Shown here one piece after another: positions 24,601 through 36,499 of a stretch of 64,000 nt of DNA (the first letter of the stretch is position 1; the number at the start of each line of letters is the position of its first letter). Source of the stretch: Megalopta genalis (lineage: Eukaryota > Arthropoda > Insecta > Hymenoptera > Halictidae); contig NC_135018.1 of NCBI RefSeq assembly GCF_051020955.1, positions 25,385,271 to 25,449,270 on the forward strand. Direction: 5' to 3'. The translations under genes were made by a program, and so were the position numbers. Below the pieces are notes generated by a model, which was not told the origin of the DNA, searched no databases, and worked only from the letters and a program-made list of their open reading frames with translations.

Positions 24601-27600
24601 GTTTCTCCTCTTCAGAATGAAGAATACTTTTCGCGGTATAAATGATTAGCCCCATCGTAAACAAAATGGCGACGTACGTGGAGGCCACGCATCCAAGGAG
24701 ATAGTTGTTGAAAGGTTGACGAAATATATCTCTCATCGTTCGACTCTCCAACGGATGATAATATATGTTTCTCCTGTTCAAACACTTCTGCACATTAAAT
24801 CGTTGAAAATGTCTAATTATGTAAACTCATAACCATGCTTTAATCAGATTTAATTTTAAGAAACTATAAGCTGCTCCTTAAGTTGAAACCTCATTTTGAT
24901 ATAAAAGAAATAGTTTATAAAGTGATCAAATAAACGAGTACGTTATAGAGAACACAGTTACGAAGCTCATTGGTTAATTTCAGATACAGTATAAAGATGA
25001 ACGAAACAATAATCGAAACTCGAACTAGGTACAGTAAATTCTCCCTAATTTTTCTTCAGTTTGCAAACAAAAATGGACAATTTGGCAAGAGGAGATACGA
25101 TTATCCGAGCCTTGCACCTTGTTTTTATAATTATTGACAATAAGCAATTATAAAACTGAGCCATGAGGCTCGAATAATCGTATCTTCTTTTCCAAAATTG
25201 TTCATTTTTGTTTACAAGCTGAGGGAAAATTTGGGAGAATTTACTGTATCCTTTTTTAGCTTATTAAAAGTTATATGATGCGCTTCAAAATGCAGGATAG
25301 AGTTCCTCACATGTATCGAATAAGAGGATGGCTAAACGTCATTTCCGCTTGTCGTTCCTCGTTGACGGTTATATATCCCAGCCCTATATCAACAGCTCCT
25401 GTAACGACATCGCCAAGAAGATTGCTCCAAACTTTGTTATTCAAGGTACCCAGTTTCTCGTGGGGCACCAATTCTATGCTGCAAAAATATTATGAAGCTA
25501 TTCGTAGCTTAATATACCCGTGATCAAAACCTTAAATTGAATGAAATTTTATAGAAAATCGAGGAAAACAATGTTTCAGTGTAGCAGAAAGTGTATGATA
25601 TGTAATAATAAATATTGATGTAAAAATAACTTTTACATTAGACATATTTTACAGTTTTTGTATAACTTTGTATGTTCAGCACGCACCGGGTTTTAAAATT
25701 TAATGATGCGTCTCGGGCTATATTAACATTTTATCTATCGGCAATTCTTTTGAAAACGTACATTAACAATTAAGAATTTCTTGATTGGTTACTCAAACTT
25801 GCCTTATAATTATTATTAATAGGCTCCAAGTAAATAAATGACTGTACAAAATAAAGGTGTATCAATAGACAGCGTTAAAACAACATGCAAAAAGCATTTG
25901 AATTTATCAGTTATGTTTAGTGACATATAAGAATTTTACGACACAGACCTTGCATTAACGCTGCTCGTGACGAAGCTCGCAAAGTCAAGAAGCGGTAAGA
26001 TATCGTTTGCTTCCAACTGATTGGAAATGTCCATTTGTCCGTCGATCGTTCCATTTAACACACCGAAAACGATCGGCATCCCTTTGAAGTCGTTTCTGAG
26101 CTTGACACTGGTCGGAATCTTCAACAACAAAGAATGTGGATTCCAGGTACCGAGAAAATTCGTCACCAGGCTGGTGTTATCCGAATGCCGAATTTTATAT
26201 ACATGGACGAAGTAGAATATCACTGTCCGATTCTCCAAGATGGTGTAGTTCAGATTCAAAGTCGCGTTCTCAAGAGACCGCATTGCCAGCGGTAGCTCCT
26301 GATATTTAAAGTGACTCGCATAATGTTTCAGACAACGATGAGACCTTTAAAGTATAACATATGATTTCACAATAAACAATTTCCAACCACCAATGTCTCC
26401 TTGAGACAGCCGACACGGCTCTCGGACACATGCGGGTAATCCTAATTTTTTGACTAGTCTTTGAAAATTATTTTCATTGCGGCATATTCGAATGAACTTA
26501 ACCCTTTGCACTCGAAGCTATTTTAACTTGTAAATATAAAATCATTTTTCTAACTTATAGTATATTTATTTTATATGATAAAACGTATTCTATGCATATG
26601 AAATTGACTCTTGGGACTCGCGCAACAGTTACAGTCTTGATAATTTTTTAAATCTAATCTTTGTTAATATCAAAATTATCCTGAAACGTGATGTAACGAA
26701 TTTTAATGGTGCCTCTGAGTCACCGCTCGAGTGCAAAGGATTAATTTTACTTGAATTTTTAGAATGCTGGAGAATTAAAATACAGTAAATTCTACCTGAT
26801 TGATGCTCAGATTGGGCACAGAAATGGATAATTTGGAAAGAGGAGATGCGATTATTCGAGCATTGCGGCTCGTTTTTATAGTTGTTGACAATCGATAACT
26901 ATACTATGATTTTTATCTTTCTAGACTGGATTTCGCAAATTAAATTATTTCGATTTCATGAGAACTTTTGGGGTTGATATTCGGCACTTAACGTGTCAAT
27001 TAAAAATCTGATTATAGACTGCCAGCTTAAATTCGTTTCTCTATCTTGAGATATACATGTACTTGAACTTTCATCTGTTGTTTACGAAATTCCGTTTTTG
27101 AATAATTATTATGTACAGCATGCGTTTAAATAATATCACAAATGGTGATCACCTTCTCAAGATTGTTCGTGACAAGTTCTGAATCGTGGGAGATGATGAC
27201 AAGGAAGACGTGGCAATGATAACGTCGCTATCAATGCCGATATTCAAATGCCGAAGCACTGTGTCGATGGTCGTATCGGTATTCCTAGTTGTGATCATCA
27301 GCCAGGAGATGTAATAATTGAACAGAAACTTCTGGGAGGCCTGTAAAAGTATTTGCGTCGAATGGAGACACATATTTATGAAAAATCGAATGACAGTTCA
27401 AATTTGAAATTCATTGTTATCACAATTTATTAGGTAAGTCAGGCTTCATTAGGATTTATGAGACCTAAGATTGGAAAGCAATTGTTCGAATAAATTTAGA
27501 TTTTTGCTCATGTATAATTAACCCCTTGCCAGTCTTTACACGATTAAAACAATTGAAACTTTTTCGACTGTAATCACTTTTTTTAGAAGAAATTCGCTTT

Positions 27601-30205
27601 TTTTAAAGCGAAATATTTTTTGTGTATCTATATGTATTTATTGTTGCTTATTGTGTATCTGTTCATTGTATATGTTAATTGTTTTTATTGTGTATGTTTA
27701 TTATGTTTATTGTGTTTATTGTGTTTATTGTGTTTAGTTTATCCCGATTTAGAAGAAAGCGATAACATTCATAGTTAATGGATTATATTTGAAATCTACA
27801 TGACGTATCTAACGTTTAGTTCAATTGACTATGTTTCATTGCAAAAGTCAATGAATTGACTGTTCCTCAAAAAGTAATAAAACAACTCTGCAGCGGACAG
27901 CAATCATTCTTTATGAAATCAACGATTCCACACACTTGTAACAGCGTTTTAATTGTAAATGGCAAATTCTAAAAAAGAACAATAGTTATTTTGTATATTC
28001 GCTGTTTGCAAGAAAAATACTGATCACTGACTTCAAGTATATTTCATCTGCGCATTATAGTGCAGCTATTGTGTAGTTCATTCCTGGATTAATCAATCGA
28101 TTTTTTCTGGCACAAAAGCCTGTATCCGCTACAGCAAGATTGATCCATCGCATAACTTTATCCACTGCTAATCGCAATACAGATATACAAAGATACTTCG
28201 AACACGTGATACAGTATGCAATAAAACTATGTGATTATCACTAATCATGAAAAACGAAAGACACAATTTTAGACTTCATAGAAAAACCGTAGCAATCGTA
28301 TTTGCTTAATCACTCTATCAAACAGATTGCAGATACCAATGGAAGTTGCCGTTTTCGTTGGTTACTTTATGGAAATTTGATTATGGTAATCTTATGATAT
28401 ATAATTACATTCGAATTTCTTTAAACTTTACATTCACGTCATAAATCATCAAATACTAGAAATAGATGTTTAACTAAACAAAGTTCTATTGGTCTAGTTG
28501 TTTACACGCATACGTTCAGGTAACATTAGCAAACACTTGCATGGCCAATATTAATTGTTTGATGCGTGTTCAAGCATTTACTTATTTAGATTTCCTACTG
28601 TGTCCACATCGTTGAGTCGTAATATAATATGCAAAGATATTGGGAACCATAAGTTCACATTGATTTCCAAGAATCGCCGAAAATTTTACGACATTTGTAA
28701 ACATTTATGATGTATCTAGACAAGCAAATGATTAATTGAAACGTCTGCTCGCCCGACCGGGACAATGCACGCTTTAAGTATGTTTTTGTTTACGTGTACG
28801 TGCTTCTTACCACGTGAAGAACATTCTCGGGGGACGTTAGGTTCAGTCCATCCAACAGCACGATCGATCCAATTCGGTGTTTCCGGATAATGAGGGCGTC
28901 GGGTATATTTGGATTGATAGCTGACTGAATTGATACGGCGATTCCTTTTTCAGCAAGACACGCAAATAAGGGTCTTGCGTAGGTGAACACACAGTCTACG
29001 CGAACAAATTTCAAATTGATGATTTTGTCGAAAATATTCTCTGTGCAGCTCACTCTAAACTAGTTTTATGTTGAATAAGTGCAAAAGTCTTGATCGTTTC
29101 GACATTGGTAGCGTGTCATGGTAGCAGTAAATAATCTTTCTCGAGTATCACGTGTCTACAGCATGTCGACAATGATTGATCGTCATTCGAAATAAAAATT
29201 GGCTAACTTGATTGAGTCATTTTGCTTTGGGAAACATTAACGATAAACACTCGTCTATCATTCAGATATAAATATGGTATTGCATTTTCATAAAAGAACG
29301 GGTAATCGAAATATGTGTCGTGAAACATTTCTATTTAAATCTGCGAAGAAAGGCATTTAAATAGAAATATGTTACAATCTTGAGACAAAATACAACTGCA
29401 TGCTATCAGAATGATAATTAAGTGCAATAGTGATTGTACTGAATGAATAAATTATTTCCAATAAAATTACAGAATTTATTAATTAATAAAATGAAAGCCA
29501 TCTTACTTACATTAGGCCTGAATATCTGACGTACGATAAGAGTTAAACAGAATACGTCAAAGAATACTTTTCGTTATTTCCATTTTCATGAACGTATTTT
29601 TTCGTAAGAAAATAACCATGTTGCGTTTTAAATTTCCATAGATGTATCACAATTGCTTAATATTAAACAAAACACAACACGGAATATTTTTCGTTATTTC
29701 CATTTACATAGATGTATTGTCTCGTGATAAAAGATGCATATTACGTTTGGAATTTTCATGGCCGAATCACAATCAGTTAATATTAAACAGAATGTGTCAC
29801 AGAATATCATTTCTTATTCACATTTTCATTGACCTTTCGTTTTGTAACAAAAGAGACATATTGCGTTACGAACGTTTATAGATGGTGACGATTTGAATCT
29901 TCGACAAATGAACAACAAAGGAATATTTTTAATATTTAGGGCTTCGTAAACGGTCACAATCTGCGCAAATGTAATTACTTATGACAATCACTGTATAGAA
30001 ACAAAGGTCAATCACGAGGGGAAATGCAATCTTTTATCTTCAATATCAAATTCTCACCCAAGGAACCCAGATTGTCGAACAGTACTATCTGGTCCCACGA
30101 CTTCCATTTCGCGAATTCGAGTATCAGTTGCAACGTCAACGGAGATGGCAAGATGCACGTACTCGTCACCATGCAGAATGTCGTTAAAAAGAATCTTGTT
30201 CTCAT
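21700..30205 (-). CDS. Ionotropic chemosensory receptor, IR75-like
   Basis: Nine minus-strand exons join in frame to 819 aa: 30058-30205, 28811-29052, 27153-27340, 25949-26344, 25311-25478, 24547-24773, 23866-24068, 23003-23268 and 21700-22321. IRs are insect glutamate-receptor relatives forming odour-gated cation channels in olfactory neurons. Residues 1-25 look like a signal peptide. The N-terminal domain has IVLLDGLNLTSPENVLHV and ASQKFLFNYYISWLMI, typical of IR75 types. S1 follows (VDIGLGYITVNEERQAEMTF), then TM1 (about 406-428), pore (CISIMCMQGSAWTP), TM2 (about 470-495, NAYAGFITSIL), S2 (GIKSINDLL to YGFFVS) and TM3 (about 652-675). The Arg of NEERQ aligns with the glutamate-carboxylate Arg of iGluRs. 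The tail after TM3 is about 144 aa, basic and His-rich (HLPHLPHFHHLHLHSH), much longer than usual. Weak points: the exon 4 acceptor at 26345 is AAG (an extra small exon or another acceptor is possible), and the exon 6 acceptor was chosen by phase. Confidence 0.85.
22387..22601. mobile_element. Palindromic pogo/Tc1-like MITE, copy D (nearly complete)
   Basis: CAGTAAATTCTCCCTAATTT to AGGGAGAATTTACTG with TA on both sides. The two arms (GGAAAGAGGAAATACGATTA, then GAGGCTCGAATAATCGGATC) are complementary over almost the full 215 bp, with a short loop near 22490. It lies in the last intron of the IR75-like gene, about 65 bp from the exon 9 acceptor. Confidence 0.93.
25032..25246. mobile_element. 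Palindromic pogo/Tc1-like MITE, copy E (nearly complete)
   Basis: CAGTAAATTCTCCCTAATTT to TGGGAGAATTTACTG with flanking TA. The 215-bp length and arms are the same as in copy D. It sits between exons 5 and 6 of the IR75-like gene. Confidence 0.93.
26499..26744. mobile_element. TTAA-flanked MITE (piggyBac-like), second type
   Basis: TTAA at 26499-26502 then CCCTTTGCACTCGA; the right end is TCGAGTGCAAAGGA then TTAA at 26741-26744. The termini differ from the 9797 element, but the TTAA duplication and CC-start fit piggyBac-type mobilisation. The interior is AT-rich without an ORF. It lies in the intron between exons 3 and 4 of the IR75-like gene. Confidence 0.85.
26783..26905. mobile_element. 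Palindromic pogo/Tc1-like MITE, copy F (right arm lost)
   Basis: Begins TA then CAGTAAATTCTACCTG and continues through TGGATAATTTGGAAAGAGGA and GAGCATTGCGGCTCG to the palindrome centre (TTGACAATCGATAACTATA), where it stops. Same intron as the preceding TTAA MITE. Confidence 0.85.
27681..27735. repeat. Short tandem repeat, TTTATTGTG units
   Basis: Imperfect repeats of TTTATTGTG, the last three units exact, within an intron of the IR75-like gene. It looks like ordinary slippage sequence. Confidence 0.8.
29535..29900. repeat. Diverged tandem repeat with an exact 120-bp period
   Basis: Three copies align without a single indel: copy 1 from about 29535, copy 2 from 29655, copy 3 from 29775, each with TTAAACA, an AGAATA/GGAATA-type core, CATTTNCAT and a GCGTTT-like segment. 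A fading fourth copy starts near 29895. Substitutions are many. A plus-strand frame (29642-29881) is open through copies 2 and 3, giving two related 40-residue units, but copy 1 has stops in that frame. It lies in the first intron of the IR75-like gene. Confidence 0.85.
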
Positions 30206-30536
30206 TTTTCTACGCGATATTTTCAATGATATCCAGTTTTCCTTTTATTCAGCTGCCTTATAAAACGGAACTCTATTTTGTATGCTCGATTAAAATTCTT
30301 CAAGGTAATGGCAAGTTAGAATTCTTTCCCACATCGAAGTATTAATTCAGTCAACTTTGACTAACAAATACAATTTCACATTGACCTGAATCGATGATTG
30401 CTCAAAGAGAAATGTCTCTATTATTTCGTTTATAACGTTCAAATGTTTTAAACACCGCCAAATACGATGCGCGAAAACTTTATAAACGAATATTGTTGTA
30501 ATATTATATTATAATATTGTCGCAAAACTTTGTGTT

Positions 30537-30740
30537 TCAATCAACGGTAACCGTGAACGTGATTTGTTTCACTCCCTCACTGGCGTCTACAACGATCGAA
30601 TATAGACTGAGGACGATCTCGGTAGGGTCTTGCCGATTCTTTCTTGCCTCAACGCATGCGAATGAAATTTCCTGTCGGGTACGGATCGTAGAACACTCCG
30701 ATGTCTTCCATTCATATGATGCTATCTCGAAAAAGTATTC
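30537..30740 (-). CDS. Isolated exon-like ORF, product unknown
   Basis: A TTGTTAG acceptor precedes an open frame of 67 residues starting EYFFEIASYEWK and ending QITFTVTVD before TGA. Base composition and amino-acid texture resemble coding sequence, with alternating hydrophobic residues near the end (IVLSLYSIVV) as in beta strands. No companion exon was found to the right, so this may be the last exon of a small minus-strand gene, a relic, or chance. It lies 330 bp upstream of the IR75-like start codon. Confidence 0.3.
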   Translation of the reverse strand, partial: EYFFEIASYEWKTSECSTIRTRQEISFACVEARKNRQDPTEIVLSLYSIVVDASEGVKQITFTVTVD

Positions 30741-31242
30741 CTAACAATGATATTTAAAAAATAACTCGATATGATACTGTCCGAAAAGTTCCCGCAACAT
30801 GGCGCTAGTTAAAAAATGTGCGCGTAACATGATTTTATTCGAAATTAGTATTCAATGTAGCTCTACTACAGCAAGAATTCATTACCTCAAAATTCGATCA
30901 TTCTAATTTGGCATCGAATCATACGTAACCGGATAATACCTCGAGGACAAATTGAAATTATGTATATTGAATTACGGCTGTATTAGAATTATATTGATCG
31001 ATAATCTTAAATGGAATCATATTGCGAGCACTTCTTGAATAGCGTCATACTGCAAGCACTTAAGACTAGTATTATAGTCCTTGGTTGTAACATCTTTACT
31101 TTAACATATGATTATAAAAAACTATTGCATTTACAACGACGACTCTGAGAAAATCTTACAACCATTTCCGACCTGGATCAGTTGATAGATGAATGTGTTT
31201 CAGATAAACAGATACATAAAACATAATATAGGATGTCCCATA

Positions 31243-31530
31243 ATTATGTTGACACCCGGAAAGGGGTAATCCCTGAGGTCATTTGAAGTAACCTTTTTCA
31301 TAGCGAAAATGCAATCCGTGGCTTTATTTACGAGTTATTAACGAAAAACAGTGACCGATGAGAGACGAGCTCAGCTGGCGCAAGGCGACCGAGCCAACGA
31401 GCGGTCGAAGCCCAGTTCCGCCTAGCTCGTCTCTCATTAGTCAGTGTTTTTCGTCAATAACTCGTAAACAAAGCCGCGGGTTGCATTTTCGCTAAGAAAA
31501 AAGTTATTTCTAATAACCTCTGGGATCACT
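31243..31530. mobile_element. GC-rich foldback element, copy 2
   Basis: Starts near GGATGTCCCATAATTATG. Two arms of about 85 bp, at about 31285-31370 and 31424-31510, are complementary (for example GGCTTTATTTACGAGTTATT against AATAACTCGTAAACAAAGCC). The arms match the element at 20455-20715, so this is a family and not a chance hairpin. No ORF. Confidence 0.85.
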
Positions 31531-31798
31531 TCTAATAACTTGTTACTGCTGCCCCGGTGCTACAACTTACAACCGAGGTCGGTCTCCCCTTTAGAATGAC
31601 TTTTAAAATAGATTTCGATTATATATATAAATTTTCCTCGAAAATGGCACTATCTGTATGAACAAGTGTCGTCTAAGTACGGTGGTGCTATCATCGTCTC
31701 GCTAATAATCGATCATTTTCTCTTAAGAGACTGCAAGAACGACGACGGAGTTGCATTGAATGTCAATGCGGCATTCAATGTTATTCCACTGCAGAAAA

Positions 31799-31993
31799 TT
31801 AAATTCATCGGCAAGCGATAATTCGGTAAACAGAATAGAAAAGTTCCTACAATGTATAAACGACAAGGTCAAGTGGATTCAATTAGAAAAATCAGAGCAC
31901 CGATTGTATTGGCGTTTTCACATAAAGCCTGTTAATCAAAACAATGATGTGTCGATAATAGGGGTTTACTGCGCAATGACAGAAAATCAATAG
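31799..31993 (+). CDS. Possible terminal exon, product unknown
   Basis: A good acceptor (TATTCCACTGCAG) is followed by an open frame of about 65 residues. It reads NRIEKFLQCINDKVKWIQLE and then YWRFHIKPVNQNND, ending CAMTENQ. It looks like ordinary protein sequence, but no upstream exon with a phase-2 donor could be identified and the family is not recognised. Confidence 0.25.
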   Translation, partial: LNSSASDNSVNRIEKFLQCINDKVKWIQLEKSEHRLYWRFHIKPVNQNNDVSIIGVYCAMTENQ

Positions 31994-34900
31994 ATTCGAT
32001 GCAATCGATACCAAAAGAATCGACGTCATTTATAAAAGATTGCGTTCGTGGCTTCTACAGAACTGTTAGCAACATTTTATCAGTTTCGAACTACTGAACT
32101 AATCATCGGGCTGTTGTAACCACCAAAACAATTGTTAATTCAGCAAATATCAATCTCTCTACCGGCGATTTATCGATGTTTCTGTTCCCATGTCTTGTAT
32201 AAATATGCGTTAGTTCTCACTTTCACGAGATTTCGTGTTTCTGAAAAGTTACGGATTTTTAACATCTACAGCAAACCGATCGTCCCTTAGAAACGAACAT
32301 TTTCGTAAGTTTTTCGATAACGATAACGATAACATGCACAGAGAAGGTGACGTTAATTGCCTATTTGGTTTTCATGAATGCAAATCTATCGTGTACAACT
32401 GGCGCCGCCAGGAAAATACTTCTCCGAGTCATTGGTCAGGGTAAATCATTTAACTTCTCCATCTTATTTTTTTTTTGGTAATTACATGTTGCATTTCTTT
32501 GATAAAAAAGTAAAACAGCAAAAAGATTAGTTCTTGCCGTGTATGCGTCTTTTTATATTCAACAACTTTGAGAAACATCGAAACATCTTATATAACAAGT
32601 AGTTCGCGAGAAATATTAAGAGAGTTAAATGACTCATCTTGCATATTCAAACGTTTCAAAATATTAACCGGATATCGTATGTTGCGGTATCCGGTTTCTG
32701 TGTGAAATAACGAAATTATTCGTTAACCGAGTGATCGACTGTATTTTAAAAAGTTCATTTAGCATCGATGGTTATCAATAATGCACCACGCAATTATCGC
32801 ATAGCCTTAAATCTTCGGATACGTACACAATGCGCATATCTTACAATACATTTTGAGTCAAATAGAATTTATAAGATGTATAAATAAGAATTCCACAGCA
32901 CAACAGGAAACAGATATTCTTCAGAATATCATCAATATTTAAGTTGGGTAGAATGATGGCAGCGCAAGTCACATTTTTCTCATTATTTACTAACATGTAT
33001 ATTGTTTACTGACCGAATTTATTGTTAGGATAATTTAGAGTTAAGTTAATTTATAGTATCTTCATAATTTCACTTGACCTTTTAACATTTTGGCATGTAT
33101 AGATTACATTTCAAGACACAAGTCAAAATTTTCGAAAATGTGATTTATGTTACTACGTTTCAATGGCATTAATAAAGATGTTCAACCTATATATGTGCAA
33201 CAAATATTTATGTTCACATTATAAAACAAATATAAACAAGATCCATTAATTATGTAATGTACGCATAATTTCTATACCTTTTCATTAGTAGTTCTATTTA
33301 TATTGTAAAACGTTTTCTAATAACTATCCAAAAATAACTTGCTTTCATGGATATTTTATTATATAAATTCTAAAATATCTGTTCCATAAGAACACTTTTA
33401 TAGCGATTCTTCGCGATAACAATTGCAAATTCTACAGGCATAGATATTCTCTTAAGTGAAAGATATAAGCAGTGACAGAATTTTTTCAGAAACGAGAGGT
33501 ATGTATCTGTATATTTCGATCCCTGGTTTTAAGAATCTTAATTTTTAAGTATTTGCAATAACTATTTTGCAACTTTCCGAATATTCCTACTTTGAAATCC
33601 TATATTTGAGACTCTCGAATGCAACAATATATCGTTTCATAACATTATAAACACTTAAACATGATCAAGTTTAAATTATTTAAATAGTCGAAACACCAGG
33701 TCTCACATAAGCACATCTCTCAACACATAACCTCGACCAGTTTCTTTTATTTCACACCTTTAATTTACATCATAATTAGTGGTTTGAATGCTCTATTCAA
33801 ATATTGTCAAGCATGTCGCTACGATAGTTACAATCGCACGTAATCAATTACTATGGACACAGCGCATTCGAGAGGATTGATTAATATCAGAGCTTCGAAC
33901 GTTTGTATGGTTTAATACCTAATTAATACAATACATATGAAATAAAATTGGACTTTGAATTGTAGATTAAGTTATATGCGATAAAATGAAACACGCGACG
34001 GTAGACAATCATTAACAACAAGATAAACATGTGTACTACGATATGCAACCAAAATAATAAGATGACATAATAAATGTAATTCGTGTAAATCCGTGTGATG
34101 AAATTCTCCACAGGATAGTTTCATATAAGTACTATAGATTTTACTCAACGTTAATTAAAGTGTAATAATTGCAATATAAATATAATTTATTATTTAAGAC
34201 TTAATTACATAAGACTTTAAAATAATATTTAGTATTCGATTTGTACGTGGTGTCGATGCTACGAACGTAAAAAGGTTCTTGCTATTCGTCATACATGAAT
34301 GCTGAATAATGGAGATGTGTGTCAGCAAGAAATAACTGTCCAAGAGTCATAACAATGATCTCATTTAAGAAAACCATTCGGACAGGAAAAGGAGAGAATA
34401 ATATTTAAAAGTAATTTGTAACTCCAATATACATATTGCGTGTCTATAGACATTATGAATTGAAAAATTACAGAAATTCTAACAATTCATTGAAATATCT
34501 CAGTTTATTAAAATATCAAAACATTTTGTAACTGATAACTGACACGTACATGTACGACGGAATATGAATAATTCATCAGCAAGTTTAATTTGATTCGTCA
34601 ATTAAACTGTCGCGTTATTTGATGTCATATGGTACGATCAAAGCCGTTCTGCTGTTGGATGCTTATTATCAAACAGAAATAATTTCAAGCCACACCACCG
34701 CCACAAGTTATCAGCGACTGTTTTGTAATCCACGTATTTTGAATGAAAAGAAAGTCAGTAAAAGTAGAATTTTAAAAAAAATGAAATAAATATAGTTAAT
34801 AGATAATTCATGAAACGAATATTCGACAATTTCATTAGAGAGGTGTAGGTCATTTAAAACATTACTAGTGGATATCGTATTCTAATTAATTGCTAAATTT

Positions 34901-35650
34901 ACTCATACCATGAGAAATCACAAATTGCGTCAGTTACGAATTAAATAATCGATCATGTATAAATACATTTAAAAATGTGTATCATACAACATTGCACAAT
35001 ACAGAAAAAGTCGTCAACTTATAATACTTCCATCAAATGGAGGTGTTAACTACTTCTAACAGTTAATATCACTGTCAAAAGATAAGCTCCCACAATAACT
35101 TTTAATGCTATTAGTATTACGCCTGTTCTTAAGGTTTTAGTATAATTTTATGACACAAATCAATTAAATACGTGCCTGGTAACATTGGTAAAGTCGAGAA
35201 ATTGAATTACAGACAAGCAAATCCGCATTCCAGAGCATTGTGCGATTATTTCAATTAGATTTTATCTCGCCTTTAAAGTGTTTGTATTTTAAAAAATTGG
35301 TCTGTAAAGTGGACATAAAGTGGACATCATATCCTTCATATTTTCATTCTCAAATATCACGCAGTATTCCGATACTAGAACTCAGAACTAATATCTACAT
35401 TCCCATCTCCAAACCAAAAGTGTTTATCCTGAACACTTGTCAACCCTCACAAACTGAAAATAGATGAAAAAAGTGCGTATAAGTGCATAAAGTAAATATG
35501 TGTGTGCATGCGCGCGCGCCGGTGTGTGTCGGTGTCGTGAATATTGGCGTAACTGTAAATGTAAATATTCTCGAAAGTGCTTGAAAAATCGTGGAAATTG
35601 TACGCTCGGTGACGTAAATATCGAAACACTTTTTAAACAAAATAACTTGT
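31994..35650. other. Intergenic AT-rich DNA, nothing recognised
   Basis: Apart from a small hairpin (32666-32696) and a short GT/CG-rich patch at about 35500-35535, I see no gene, RNA or transposon here. Confidence 0.5.
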
Positions 35651-35746
35651 TTAAACATAACCGGACAACTTGATTTATTTTTGATATCCTAGGCTAGTTT
35701 AAAAATAACCGGACAACTTGATTTATTTTTGATATGTTATGCTAGT
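35651..35746. repeat. 48-bp direct tandem duplication
   Basis: ATAACCGGACAACTTGATTT is repeated 48 bp downstream together with TATTTTTGATAT and GCTAGTTTA. The two copies differ at a few positions. It looks like a simple local duplication. Confidence 0.9.
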
Positions 35747-36499
35747 TTATTGTGTAGACAATGAGTAAATACTTTTTTGCAAAAAGTGCAAATGTTTGGA
35801 ATAGCAAGGAAAATACACAAATTACATTTCTCAACTTTTCTATCTGAACCTACAACAAACATTTGAACAATGCGAAATGTAGCATGTTTATTTATCAACT
35901 ATACAAAATCCGGAAATTTTTACATCTTTCAATGGCCACAGTTTCTTTCTCTGCGTCAACCGGTTTGCGTGACATTTTCAACAAATAAGTAACTAACTAA
36001 TACTAATAATACTTGAAAAATTTCTAATCAATAATAACCGAAAATATTCAATTATATCCATCAACGATAGCACAAGCAAAGATTATTATTACATCTAGCA
36101 AGAAACGAAAGTAATTTCTAAGATTTCAAGCGTTATTGATTTTCTTTTGTAGAATGATGAAACCGACCACTGCGCGACGTGTTACTTCGCGTCCACAAAG
36201 ATGCAAGTGGCAACAAATAATTCCTAATAATTAGAAAATAATTTATAGTTTTCAATTAGACAGTTCTTCGAACAGGCATTTAAATATCGCGCAGTTTATA
36301 CAAATTTTCCAACAAATAATAGTCGACCAGAAAAGCACAGTATACAGCTATTACAAATATTAGATTGCAGATGACAAAATCAATTATGACGATTGACGAC
36401 GGTACAAACGAAGACGGACGTTAAGTCTAGTAAGAAATTAAATTAATTTCGAAGATGTCAAGCTATATTGATTTTTATCTGCAGAATGATGCAAACCGA

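Noticed and set aside
30775..30830. GTCCGAAAAGTTCCCGCAAC, resembling a Tc1/mariner-type terminus
   Set aside because: No inverted partner or transposase found in the following kilobase.
32666..32696. Small hairpin AACCGGATATCG / CGGTATCCGGTT
   Set aside because: Short 12-bp arms with one mismatch; could be chance.
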